DNA from: Paenibacillus luteus
GTDB lineage: Bacteria > Bacillota > Bacilli > Paenibacillales > Paenibacillaceae
Assembly (NCBI RefSeq): GCF_006542765.1
Contig: NZ_SKCD01000044.1
Coordinates: 287,455-351,454 of the forward strand
Direction of reading: 5' to 3'
DNA length: 64,000 bases
Made by a program: the position numbers and the translations under genes
Part shown: positions 35,201-42,630 of the stretch, piece after piece
Layout: every line of letters starts with the position of its first letter
Numbering within the stretch: position 1 is the first letter of the stretch
The notes under the pieces: model-generated
Seen by the model: only the letters and a program-made list of their open reading frames with translations
Told to the model about the DNA's origin: nothing
Database searches by the model: none

Positions 35201-35294
35201 AAATTACAGGAGAGTATATCATTTCGCTATCCCTTCTCTACATTTCTCGGAATGAAACGCGCTGCGCCGCCAAAGGACGCCGTCAGGCGTTTCT
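35201..35294 (+). repeat. Dispersed ~92-bp repeat, copy 3
   Basis: It has the same order of blocks as copies 1 and 2 (TTCTCTACATTTCTCGGAAT, GAAACGCGC, CCAAAGGAC, GCGTTTC) but is the most diverged in the left half. The right half closes with GAAACGC against GCGTTTC. It follows a terminator. Confidence 0.75.
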
Positions 35295-35301
35295 TCTTAA
35301 G

Positions 35302-35339
35302 CAATTGGCTAAATGGTTGGTCAAATTACATGCCAATTG
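35302..35339 (+). promoter_or_regulatory. Spaced inverted repeat before the nitrilase gene
   Basis: CAATTGGC (35302-35309) and GCCAATTG (35332-35339) are perfect inverted copies 30 bases apart centre to centre, about three helical turns. They could be paired operator sites; no regulator is encoded next door. Confidence 0.4.
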
Positions 35340-35428
35340 GACGGTTTCGATGTGGCTAAAACACGATATGCTAGTGTTATATCCATAGCTCAGGAATACC
35401 GGTTGATAGCATAAAGGAGACGGCGACG

Positions 35429-36376
35429 ATGAAACAACGAAATGCAAGGGTAGCAGTCGTTCAGGCAGCCCCCATCCTGTTTGACAAACAATCGGCCTTT
35501 CAGAAAATAGCCAGCTGTGCCAAAGAAGCGCAAGCGAAGGGAGCTCATTTGCTGCTTTTTCCCGAGGTTTTTATTTCAGGCTATCCGAGAGGACTCTCCT
35601 TCGGTGCCAGAGTCGGCAGTCGAACAGCAGAAGGGCGTGAGGACTGGGCTAGATATTGTGATAGCGCGATTACGATTCCCGGCACGGATACGGATCTGCT
35701 TGGAGAAATCGCAAGAGAAGCAGGCTTGTATTTAATCGTCGGCGTCGTGGAACGGGATCAAGAATTTAGCCACTCTACACTCTATAACAGCATTGTATAT
35801 TTCGGACCAGACGGTCAACTGCTCGGTAAGCACCGCAAACTGATGCCAACCGGATCGGAACGGTTATTATGGGGGCAGGGTGACGGAAGCTCACTTACCG
35901 TCATCGATACCCCTTTCGGGCGAATTGGCGGATTAATCTGCTGGGAAAATTATATGCCTCTTGCGAGAACGGCAATGTATGCCAAAGGAATCGATATTTT
36001 GGTTACGCCGACAGCAGACGCGCGTGATACATGGCAAGCAACGCTGAAGCATATTGCCTGTGAAGGAAGGTGTTATGTTCTCTCAAGCAATCAATATGTA
36101 ACGAAGGCCATGTATCCACGTGATTTGAATGGTTATGATGAACTAGAACAGGATGTGGACCCCCTTTGCCGTGGCGGAAGCGCTATTGTAGGACCTTTGG
36201 GTGATTATGTTGCAGAGCCGGTATATGGGGAAGAAACGATTTTGTATGCGGATTTAGATATGTCGCTTGTAACCGCCAGCCGATTCGATTTTGATGTCGT
36301 CGGTCATTATAATCGTCCGGATATTTTCCAGCTTCATGTCAACGAAGCCAGCCAGCGCATTGTTACTTTTAGCTAG
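35429..36376 (+). CDS. Nitrilase family carbon-nitrogen hydrolase
   Basis: A 315-residue cytosolic nitrilase. The catalytic triad is visible: Glu46 (LLFPEVFISGYPRG), Lys137 (HRKLMPTGSERLLWG) and Cys171 (GGLICWENYMPLAR). The CWENYMPLAR and GYPRG segments are those of true nitrilases that turn nitriles into carboxylates and ammonia, rather than amidases of the same superfamily. AAAGGAGA precedes the ATG. It is a single gene; the natural nitrile is unknown. Confidence 0.9.
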   Translation: MKQRNARVAVVQAAPILFDKQSAFQKIASCAKEAQAKGAHLLLFPEVFISGYPRGLSFGARVGSRTAEGREDWARYCDSAITIPGTDTDLLGEIAREAGLYLIVGVVERDQEFSHSTLYNSIVYFGPDGQLLGKHRKLMPTGSERLLWGQGDGSSLTVIDTPFGRIGGLICWENYMPLARTAMYAKGIDILVTPTADARDTWQATLKHIACEGRCYVLSSNQYVTKAMYPRDLNGYDELEQDVDPLCRGGSAIVGPLGDYVAEPVYGEETILYADLDMSLVTASRFDFDVVGHYNRPDIFQLHVNEASQRIVTFS

Positions 36377-36488
36377 TTAAAACGGACTTAAGATGCTATA
36401 CAAATAGGCTAGCCTTCATTCGTTTTTTGGGAGGTTCCTGCAGCGTTGAATCACGTTTATCTTTGCATAACATTTAGGAGGGATTCAG

Positions 36489-36629
36489 ATGGAAGTGCCA
36501 GTTGGCGTATGGGTGGCTTCGGCCATTATTGTTGTTATTTTAGCGTGGATTACTTTCTGGATAACGAATAAAGCTTATTCGCGCAGATGGGAAGACAAAG
36601 ATACCGAGGATCAGGGCAAGCATTATTAG
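36489..36629 (+). CDS. Small single-pass membrane protein (46 aa)
   Basis: It begins MEVPVGVWVASAIIVVILAW. One membrane helix (about residues 6-25) is followed by a short, highly charged cytosolic tail ending KHY. The ribosome site AGGAGGG is excellent and correctly spaced, which is the main reason to call a gene this short. No family is recognised. It lies between the nitrilase and HNH genes without clear coupling to either. Confidence 0.65.
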   Translation: MEVPVGVWVASAIIVVILAWITFWITNKAYSRRWEDKDTEDQGKHY

Positions 36630-36727
36630 TCCATAAGATACTTGGTAAGAGCACAATAGTAGGAAACTCCACTCATGATCTAATTAATGCTACAATAGTA
36701 GAAAAACATGAGGGGACGAGAACGGGA

Positions 36728-36754
36728 GTGCACAACAAGCTGCGCCCCGGATAA
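36728..36754 (+). other. Possible 8-codon minicistron before the HNH gene
   Basis: GTG 36728 reads eight codons (VHNKLRPG) to a TAA, in the same frame as the HNH gene whose ATG lies three bases after that stop. It has a loose GGGGACGAGAACGGGA upstream. It could be a coupling leader or a sign that the gene once started further upstream. Confidence 0.3.
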
Positions 36755-36757
36755 AAG

Positions 36758-37399
36758 ATGGATGTAACGGAGCCTCTAGAAACGAAGCCATGTGCCGTAT
36801 GCAAGGAAATAAAGCCGATCACGCAATTTTTGCGAAGAACCGGCAAGCGCTCCAGCATGGGATCACGCCGCGGGGCGTGCCGAGCCTGCCGCAAGGCTAA
36901 GACGGCAGCAGTAATGCCGGCAGATGCCCAGCTTCAGGATCAAAAGGCGATGAGACGAAGAGCACAGGCCAATAAACCGCGGTTATCCCCACCCATGCCT
37001 TCTATACCGCTTCCGAATGATCCTGCCGCTTTGAAGACGACTCGCCAAGGAACCATATGGATGAGAGGCAAGACGGATAAAGGCAGGCGCTGGTATCAAG
37101 AAATAGAGCTTGAGCTTGCTGTCACACTGGTGAAGGAGCATGCTGCGGTTATCGTTAACCGACATACGATTCGCCGGTTGTTTAGCAATAAGGATTTTCG
37201 GCGCTATATTTTGGAGCGCGACAACCATATCTGTTACTTTTGCGGAGAGTTTGGCGATACGATCGACCACATGCTGCCACGTGCAAAGGGTGGCCATACG
37301 ACGCCTGTCAATTGTGTCTGTGCATGCAACGCTTGCAATCAATCCAAGGCTGATCAGGATTTGCAAGTTTTTATGAAATATGAAGAAGATAGACCGTAA
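36758..37399 (+). CDS. HNH endonuclease with N-terminal zinc-ribbon
   Basis: A 213-residue protein. The N-terminus holds two CxxC pairs (CAVCKEIK, CRACRK), a likely zinc ribbon. The C-terminus carries an HNH domain: CYFCGEFGDTIDHMLPRAKG with the catalytic His, then NCVCACNACNQSKAD. A basic, proline-rich linker lies between them. It should cut DNA, but nothing nearby (terminase, intron, repeats) shows whether it is phage-derived or a repair/restriction enzyme. No proper ribosome site precedes ATG 36758; an in-frame TAA lies just before it. Confidence 0.8.
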   Translation: MDVTEPLETKPCAVCKEIKPITQFLRRTGKRSSMGSRRGACRACRKAKTAAVMPADAQLQDQKAMRRRAQANKPRLSPPMPSIPLPNDPAALKTTRQGTIWMRGKTDKGRRWYQEIELELAVTLVKEHAAVIVNRHTIRRLFSNKDFRRYILERDNHICYFCGEFGDTIDHMLPRAKGGHTTPVNCVCACNACNQSKADQDLQVFMKYEEDRP

Positions 37400-37500
37400 T
37401 GTAGTTTCATGTTATGGGCTAGCTTCTTTTTTTATTAAGCTTATAAATAAAAGTAAGTGATGATCCAACCTTTCGTATTGGAGCTCATTAATATTCGTTC

Positions 37501-37552
37501 GTGTAGGAACCTTCATCTCCACAGCAATTGTGGAGATAAAGGTTCTTTACAC
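37501..37552. other. Long near-perfect hairpin upstream of hisC
   Basis: Arms 37501-37523 and 37529-37552 pair over about 21 bp with one bulge and few mismatches (core AACCTT, ATCTCCACA with TGTGGAGAT), loop of five bases. There is no T-run on either strand, so it is not an ordinary terminator. Confidence 0.6.
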
Positions 37553-37629
37553 TAACACTTTACTGCTAAAAAGGATTAATGTATTATCGTGATAAAGGAA
37601 TTCAACTACATACGATGAGGGTGATTTTG

Positions 37630-38748
37630 ATGCAAACGAATCAACACGAGGTACAGCCGCGCAAAGCACTGGAGCAAATGAAGCCCTATTCTCCTGGGAA
37701 GCCGATATGGGAAGTTCAGAGAGAGCTAGGTCTGGATCGGGTAATCAAGCTAGCGTCCAATGAGAACCCGTTGGGGCCTTCCCCAAAAGCGCTCGAAGCT
37801 ATTCAGGCGGTATTAACCGATCTTCACCGTTATCCAGACGCTCAAACGATCGATTTGAAGCACGCGATTGCGGGCCATTATGACCTTAGCACCGAACAAG
37901 TCATCGTAACGAATGGCGGAGACGAGCTAATAACGCTAGTATCGGAAGCTTTTTTGGATGCCGGTGATGAAATTATCGTCCCAGGACCGACTTTTAGCGA
38001 ATATGAATTCGGTGCGCAGCTCATGGGGGCGAAAGCCATAACCGTTCCGTTAACCGAGGATTTTGCTTTTGATACGCAGGCGATCCTGACCGCCGTAACA
38101 GAACGTACAAAACTCGTTTATATTTGTTCTCCGAACAATCCTACCGGCACCATTTTAACTTATTCTGAGCTGAAGCAGCTGCTGGATGCCTTGCCTAAAC
38201 GCATACTTGTTGTGCTGGATGCGGCATATAGTCATTTCGTGTCTGTTGAGCCCTATTCTGATGGTATATCGTTTGTTCGAGAAGGTTATCCGCTGCTGGT
38301 GTTAAAAACCTTTTCCAAAATATATGGCCTTGCGGGTATACGCGTAGGTTTCGGGGCTGCTCCGCAGCCTATCATTCAGAGCATTCTGCAGGTCAAGGAG
38401 CCGTTTAATGTGAACACGCTGGCTCAGGCTGCAGCGGTGGCGGCTATTGCTGATGAAGGGCATGTCATACGCTCGCGCGAGCTAGTGGTTCGTGAACGGG
38501 AACGGCTATATGCGGGATTTCGCCAGTTAGGCGTTGAATACACAGAGAGCATGAGTAATTTTGTACTTGTCAGGCTGGGGCTAAAAGCAGAGGATGTATA
38601 TGGTCAGTTAATGACACGAGGGATTATTGTGCGATATGGGAAGATATGGGGGCTGCCGGAACATATTCGCATTTCAATCGGTACACCGGAGGAGAATGAC
38701 AGCCTGTTATCGGTTTTAAGCGATGTCTTGGTTAAACTCAACGTATAA
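37630..38748 (+). CDS. hisC: Histidinol-phosphate aminotransferase
   Basis: A 372-residue fold-type I PLP enzyme. Typical stretches are KLASNENPLGPSPKALEAI, PNNPTGTILT and the Schiff-base lysine in LKTFSKIYGLAGIRVGFG. It transfers the amino group in histidine synthesis (imidazole acetol phosphate to histidinol phosphate) and often also serves Phe/Tyr synthesis. ATG 37630 follows GAGGGTGA; the longer frame from 37579 has no site. It is outside any his operon here. Confidence 0.88.
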   Translation: MQTNQHEVQPRKALEQMKPYSPGKPIWEVQRELGLDRVIKLASNENPLGPSPKALEAIQAVLTDLHRYPDAQTIDLKHAIAGHYDLSTEQVIVTNGGDELITLVSEAFLDAGDEIIVPGPTFSEYEFGAQLMGAKAITVPLTEDFAFDTQAILTAVTERTKLVYICSPNNPTGTILTYSELKQLLDALPKRILVVLDAAYSHFVSVEPYSDGISFVREGYPLLVLKTFSKIYGLAGIRVGFGAAPQPIIQSILQVKEPFNVNTLAQAAAVAAIADEGHVIRSRELVVRERERLYAGFRQLGVEYTESMSNFVLVRLGLKAEDVYGQLMTRGIIVRYGKIWGLPEHIRISIGTPEENDSLLSVLSDVLVKLNV

Positions 38749-38891
38749 TGGAATAAGGAAAAAGAAAAGCAGCCTCCAGCATCGTGATTAAACGTGGCTC
38801 TGAAGGAACCCATTAGTTGTTAACAACAGTGGATTCAAGAAGGCCGAAGTTCAATCCGTACTCTTTGGCTGCTTTTTTCGTTGCTTGTTTC

Positions 38892-39491
38892 TTAGCCCGT
38901 AAATTCCTGCACCCATGTGCTTTTAAAATAGGCGATCCCGACTTTAGTAAAGCTGCTGCTCATAATATTAGCTCGATGGCCCGCGCTATTCATCCAATCG
39001 TTCATGACCTTTTTAGGGGTGGGTTGACCCTTAGCGATATTTTCTCCTGCTGCGTTATAGTTGATTTGAAATTTTTTCATCATATCAAATGGTGAGCCAT
39101 AGGTGGGAGAGTTATGGTCAAAATAACGGTTATTATACAGATCCTGTGCTTTCACCAATGCCATTTTGGATAAAGCGTCATCCATAACAAGAAGGCTTAA
39201 GCCTGTCTTAGCCCGTTCTGCATTAACCATTTCCAGCACATCCTGATCATAATGGATGGAGGTCTGGGCTTGATCTGCCGGGTATTCAGCTGAAGCAAGG
39301 TCATCTGATGTCCATTTGGATTTGAGTTGGCCGTTCTGCTTCATGGATAGCGTTGAGCTTTTGGATGGAGCAGCAGTAATGGACGAGGCTTGAGTCACAT
39401 TAGCGGCAGATGACGGCTTGGTACCTTTGTTTGAATGTGTGGAGCATCCGGCAACTAATAGTAGGACAAGCAGGAGGAACAGTTTTTTCAT
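38892..39491 (-). CDS. CAP-domain (SCP/YkwD-like) lipoprotein
   Basis: A 199-residue protein. The lipoprotein signal ends in VAGC (Cys16). A Ser/Thr/Ala-rich linker leads to a CAP domain with LEMVNAERAKTGLSLL, SHxxxFDHNSPTYGSPF-like RYFDHNSP, AGENIAKGQ and WMNSAGHRANIMSSSFTKVG, which holds the conserved His and Glu residues. Homologues such as YkwD are exported proteins of unclear biochemical role, often linked to spores or cell envelope. ATG 39491 follows AAAGGTG; in-frame GTG at 39500 overlaps that site. Confidence 0.88.
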   Translation of the reverse strand: MKKLFLLLVLLLVAGCSTHSNKGTKPSSAANVTQASSITAAPSKSSTLSMKQNGQLKSKWTSDDLASAEYPADQAQTSIHYDQDVLEMVNAERAKTGLSLLVMDDALSKMALVKAQDLYNNRYFDHNSPTYGSPFDMMKKFQINYNAAGENIAKGQPTPKKVMNDWMNSAGHRANIMSSSFTKVGIAYFKSTWVQEFTG

Positions 39492-39602
39492 GTTTGACAC
39501 ACCTTTATCGTTTAATGGGGGATTGTGAATAAGCTTATTTTTCCCTTCAAAAAGTGATGTAATCCTTCAGCAAAAGAAAATTTCGATTTTTTGAAAGATG
39601 AC

Positions 39603-39631
39603 TTGCTTATTATAAAAGCCTATGGTATATT
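39603..39631 (+). promoter_or_regulatory. Promoter of the cold-shock gene
   Basis: TTGCTT (39603-39608), 17 bases, TATATT (39626-39631). It gives a 5' leader of about 130 bases, the long AT-rich leader usual for csp mRNAs and their temperature-dependent folding. Confidence 0.65.
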
Positions 39632-39768
39632 ATCAATACAAACAACAAATTTAACCTTAAATTCACTTATTGAAAAGGTTGTCATTTGTATGATGATATC
39701 TTTTTCAATGTGTGATTTTTAGTTTTTCTGGAAAAAACATGTTAATAACTTATTGGAGGTAATCAATT

Positions 39769-39969
39769 ATGGAACAAGGTACAGTAAAATGGTTTAACGC
39801 AGAGAAAGGCTTTGGCTTTATTGAAGTAGAAGGCGGAAATGACGTATTCGTACATTTCTCCGCTATTCAAGGCGAAGGCTTCAAATCGCTTGACGAAGGT
39901 CAACGCGTTGAGTTCAACGTAACTCAAGGCAACCGTGGACCACAAGCAGAAAACGTTGTAAAACTGTAG
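39769..39969 (+). CDS. csp: Cold-shock protein, CspA family
   Basis: A 66-residue single cold-shock domain with both RNA-binding motifs (KGFGFIEV and DVFVHFSAI). It binds single-stranded RNA/DNA as an RNA chaperone. GGAGG precedes the ATG; a long leader and a strong terminator frame the gene. Confidence 0.95.
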   Translation: MEQGTVKWFNAEKGFGFIEVEGGNDVFVHFSAIQGEGFKSLDEGQRVEFNVTQGNRGPQAENVVKL

Positions 39970-39982
39970 TATTCAAACAAAG

Positions 39983-40015
39983 AGCTCTTAACCTTCTGGT
40001 TAAGAGCTTTTTTTT
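39983..40015 (+). terminator. Terminator after the cold-shock gene
   Basis: AGCTCTTAACC pairs perfectly with GGTTAAGAGCT around TTCT, followed by eight T residues. Confidence 0.92.
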
Positions 40016-40031
40016 GTCTAGATAAGCCAAC

Positions 40032-40075
40032 AAAAAAAGCCGATCTCCGCATATTGACACGGAGATCGGCTTTTT
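40032..40075. terminator. Bidirectional terminator next to fabV
   Basis: AAGCCGATCTCCG pairs perfectly with CGGAGATCGGCTT; an A-run on the left and a T-run on the right allow termination on both strands. It serves fabV on the minus strand. Confidence 0.9.
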
Positions 40076-40084
40076 AGCTTATGA

Positions 40085-41275
40085 TTAACGCAAATTGGTA
40101 ATGTTTACTTCAGGGTTAACGTCTGCTTCGTAATCAATGCCATCAGTCTCGAAGCCGAACAGTTGGAAAAACTCGCGGCGGTAGCCTTCCAGATCGGAAA
40201 GACCATAAACGTTCTCTGTTGAGAGCTTGGCCCAAACGTCAGCTACCTCAGCTTGAATTTCAGGTCTCATTTCCCAATCATCTACACGGATCAGGCCTCT
40301 ATCATCAACAAGCGTTTCGCTTTTGCCGTATAGGCGTTCGGAGAACAGGCGATACATTTGCTCAATACAGCCCTCATGGATGCCTTTTTCCTTCATAACT
40401 TTATATAGTGCAGATATATAAAGCGGCACAACCGGGATAGCGGAGCTTGATTGTGTAACAAGCGCCTTGTTGACGGATACGAAGGCTCGTCCACCATTAG
40501 CGCCAAGCTGCGCATTAAGGCGGTGCGCTGTCGCTTCAAGATCGTTTTTGGCAGCGCCAATTGTTCCTTCGCGGTAAACGGCATGCGTAATCTCAGGTCC
40601 AATATATGAGTAAGCAACGGTTGTCGCGCCATCTGAAAGTGCGCCTGATTGCTGAAGCTCGTCAATCCACATTTGCCAGTCCTCACCGCCCATGACTGCA
40701 ATCGTCTGGCGAAGCTCGTCTTCAGTAGCTGGCTCGATGGTCGCCTGAGAAACCTCGCCACTGTGGAAGTTAACGGTCTTGTTCGTATAAGTGCCGCCTA
40801 GTGGCTTGATTACGGATGAAAAAGTTTCGCCAGTCTTTGGATGAGTACGGCGAGGGGACGCAACGCTGTACACGACAAGGTCGATTTGCCCAAGCTCTGT
40901 GCGAATGAGATCAATCGTCTTTGCTTTGATTTCGTCAGAGAAAGCGTCTCCAACGATGCTGTAGGATTTGCGTCCGGCAGCCGCAGCGGCCTCTTCGAAT
41001 GCTGCAGAGTTGTACCAGCCAGCCGAAGCCGTGCGAGCGCCTTCAGCGGCTTTGTCGAAATAAACGCCAACCGTATTGGCGCCTGCAGCGAAAGATGAGA
41101 CGATACGGGAAGCCAGGCCATAGCCTGTCGAGGCACCGATAACAAGCACATTGCGAGGGCCTTCGATGGATGGCTTAGCATTAACATAATCAATTTGGCG
41201 CTGTACTTGCTGTGCACAGCCTTCAGGATGAGCAGTCGTACAAATGAATCCGCGTGTTTTCGGTTGAATAATCAT
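40085..41275 (-). CDS. fabV: Enoyl-ACP reductase, FabV type
   Basis: A 396-residue member of the FabV/trans-2-enoyl-CoA reductase family. An N-terminal MIIQPKTRGFICTTAHPEGC is followed by the NADH-binding VLVIGASTGYGLASRI and the catalytic Tyr-x8-Lys in VYREGTIGAAK. It reduces enoyl thioesters at the last step of fatty acid elongation. FabV enzymes are known to be insensitive to triclosan. GAGG precedes the ATG at some distance. It is a single gene. Confidence 0.93.
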   Translation of the reverse strand: MIIQPKTRGFICTTAHPEGCAQQVQRQIDYVNAKPSIEGPRNVLVIGASTGYGLASRIVSSFAAGANTVGVYFDKAAEGARTASAGWYNSAAFEEAAAAAGRKSYSIVGDAFSDEIKAKTIDLIRTELGQIDLVVYSVASPRRTHPKTGETFSSVIKPLGGTYTNKTVNFHSGEVSQATIEPATEDELRQTIAVMGGEDWQMWIDELQQSGALSDGATTVAYSYIGPEITHAVYREGTIGAAKNDLEATAHRLNAQLGANGGRAFVSVNKALVTQSSSAIPVVPLYISALYKVMKEKGIHEGCIEQMYRLFSERLYGKSETLVDDRGLIRVDDWEMRPEIQAEVADVWAKLSTENVYGLSDLEGYRREFFQLFGFETDGIDYEADVNPEVNITNLR

Positions 41276-41420
41276 ATTAGAATATTCCTCTCTCTTATGG
41301 AATTGGTTAGTAAGGGTTATGTAGCGTTAGAACTCTATCTTATTTTACCGACTTTTTCTTCAGAAGGGAAGTTCCCTGAAAGGACAAATCAGAATTATTC
41401 CGGTATCATTCAAAAAAACA

Positions 41421-41461
41421 AATAAGCGCCGGAAAGGCATTGCTGCTTTCCCTGCGCTTAT
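41421..41461 (-). terminator. Terminator of the SASP gene
   Basis: AATAAGCGC-C-GGAAAG pairs with CTTTCC-CT-GCGCTTAT; on the minus strand the stem is followed by a T-rich stretch. Confidence 0.75.
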
Positions 41462-41471
41462 CTTGTGAAAA

Positions 41472-41681
41472 TTAATAACGGCCCGCGAGCTGCTGCTCAG
41501 CCATTTGAACGAGCCGGCGTGTAATTAATCCACCGATGGAGCCCATATCGCGAGTAGTCATATTGCCGTAATAGCCATCTTGTGGAAGTTGAATGCCAAG
41601 CTCTTGGGCAACTTCAAATTTAAGCTGTTCAAGTGCTGCGCGTGCTTGCGGGACAAGAAGTTGGTTTGTTCGGTTTGCCAT
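41472..41681 (-). CDS. Small acid-soluble spore protein, alpha/beta type
   Basis: A 69-residue SASP. The two conserved blocks are present: the first helix ending KFEVAQELGI, with the Glu that the germination protease cuts after, and GGLITRRLVQMAEQQ. It coats and protects spore DNA. AGGAGG lies ten bases before the ATG and a sigma-G-like promoter lies upstream. Confidence 0.95.
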   Translation of the reverse strand: MANRTNQLLVPQARAALEQLKFEVAQELGIQLPQDGYYGNMTTRDMGSIGGLITRRLVQMAEQQLAGRY

Positions 41682-41705
41682 CTTTTCTCAGCCTCCTTCT
41701 AAACC

Positions 41706-41736
41706 TATTATGCGGAATAGAAACAGAGATTATTCG
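41706..41736 (-). promoter_or_regulatory. Sigma-G-like promoter of the SASP gene
   Basis: On the minus strand CGAATA (41736-41731) and CATAATA (41712-41706) are 18 bases apart, close to the sigma-G consensus (TGAATA, CATACTA). The known forespore expression of SASP genes supports it. Confidence 0.65.
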
Positions 41737-41811
41737 TTAATTTCACCTAAATTTACCGCCGATTTCTGGTATGCGTCCATGTTAAAATGGATACACGGGA
41801 GGGGAGGCGTT

Positions 41812-42468
41812 ATGTTTATGAAACCTATGCTCATGACGGAGCTGGATAAGCCTTTTGATGACCCGAATTATATTTTTGAACCGATGATTGAGGGGCAGCG
41901 TTTGCAATTATCCTTTCTGGGGAGCAAAGCGAAATTATATTCCCGGCATTTCAATGATTTGACGCGCCAATATCCAGAATTACATAATGTTCCGCTAAGA
42001 GAACCTGCTGATGTCGTTTTGGACGGCGAAGTGGCTTATGTAAATCCGCTGACGGGAATCGTTGATTTCGAAAGGCTGCAGGAGCGTTATAGACTTAATA
42101 AAGAGCCTCGCATCCGTGATGCAAAACGAATGTATCCGGTCAAATTTTTTGTATTCGATATTCTTTTTTATAATGGCATAGACCTGAGAGCAACACCGCT
42201 GCATGAGCGAAAAAAGCTGCTCAACCAGGTATTGGAGGATAACGCATTCTATACGAAGATGTTATTTGTAGACACAGTGGGTATCGTTCTATTTGATCTC
42301 GTTCAACGCTTCGGGCTTGAAGGCATCGCTTGTAAACGAAAGGATAGCCTTTATGAGGAAGGACGGACAAGCAGCTGGATTAAGATAAGAAATCATGATG
42401 ATCATCAACCCGCTTTTCGTCATGCTCCTGCAGAGGACGCTGTTCTACCTAGAGTGGCAATTAGTTAG
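41812..42468 (+). CDS. ATP-dependent DNA ligase-like protein lacking the nucleophilic lysine
   Basis: A 218-residue homologue of the LigD-type ligase adenylation domain. Motif III (VVLDGEVAYVN), IIIa (FFVFDILFYNG), IV (EGIACKRKDSLY) and V (SSWIKIRN) are recognisable, but motif I, normally KxDGxR, reads EPMIEGQR: Met25 stands where the AMP-accepting Lys should be. There is no OB-fold domain either. It is therefore unlikely to ligate; it may be a regulatory or structural relic. Two GGGAGG sites lie before ATG 41812. The reading frame extends further upstream but there it is antisense to the SASP gene. It is divergent from that gene. Confidence 0.8.
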   Translation: MFMKPMLMTELDKPFDDPNYIFEPMIEGQRLQLSFLGSKAKLYSRHFNDLTRQYPELHNVPLREPADVVLDGEVAYVNPLTGIVDFERLQERYRLNKEPRIRDAKRMYPVKFFVFDILFYNGIDLRATPLHERKKLLNQVLEDNAFYTKMLFVDTVGIVLFDLVQRFGLEGIACKRKDSLYEEGRTSSWIKIRNHDDHQPAFRHAPAEDAVLPRVAIS

Positions 42469-42496
42469 GAGTTTCATAAAACGGGGATTGAATAGT

Positions 42497-42541
42497 TACG
42501 GCATGCAAACGATTCAACGTTTGTGTGCCGTATTTTTTTTT
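42497..42541 (+). terminator. Terminator after the ligase-like gene
   Basis: TACGGCATGCAAACG pairs with CGTTTGTGTGCCGTA, loop ATTCAA, then nine T residues. Confidence 0.9.
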
Positions 42542-42630
42542 GAGCAAGAAAAACTTAAGCTGTTCAAAGACTTTAAAAGTTGTCATACTAGGGATGCAAA
42601 TGTTGTTATCTTGTCATGGTGAGGTGCAAT

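Noticed and set aside
37400..37629. T-box or other riboswitch before hisC
   Set aside because: No T-box sequence (GGGTGGNACCGCG-like) or known aptamer core is present; only the isolated hairpin is seen.
38816..38827. Perfect palindrome GTTGTTAACAAC between hisC and the CAP lipoprotein gene
   Set aside because: Short, AT-rich, without T-run or a sensible position for an operator, as it lies downstream of both convergent genes.
41593..41811. N-terminal extension of the ligase-like frame
   Set aside because: It is antisense to the SASP gene and its promoter, and the good ribosome sites lie just before ATG 41812.
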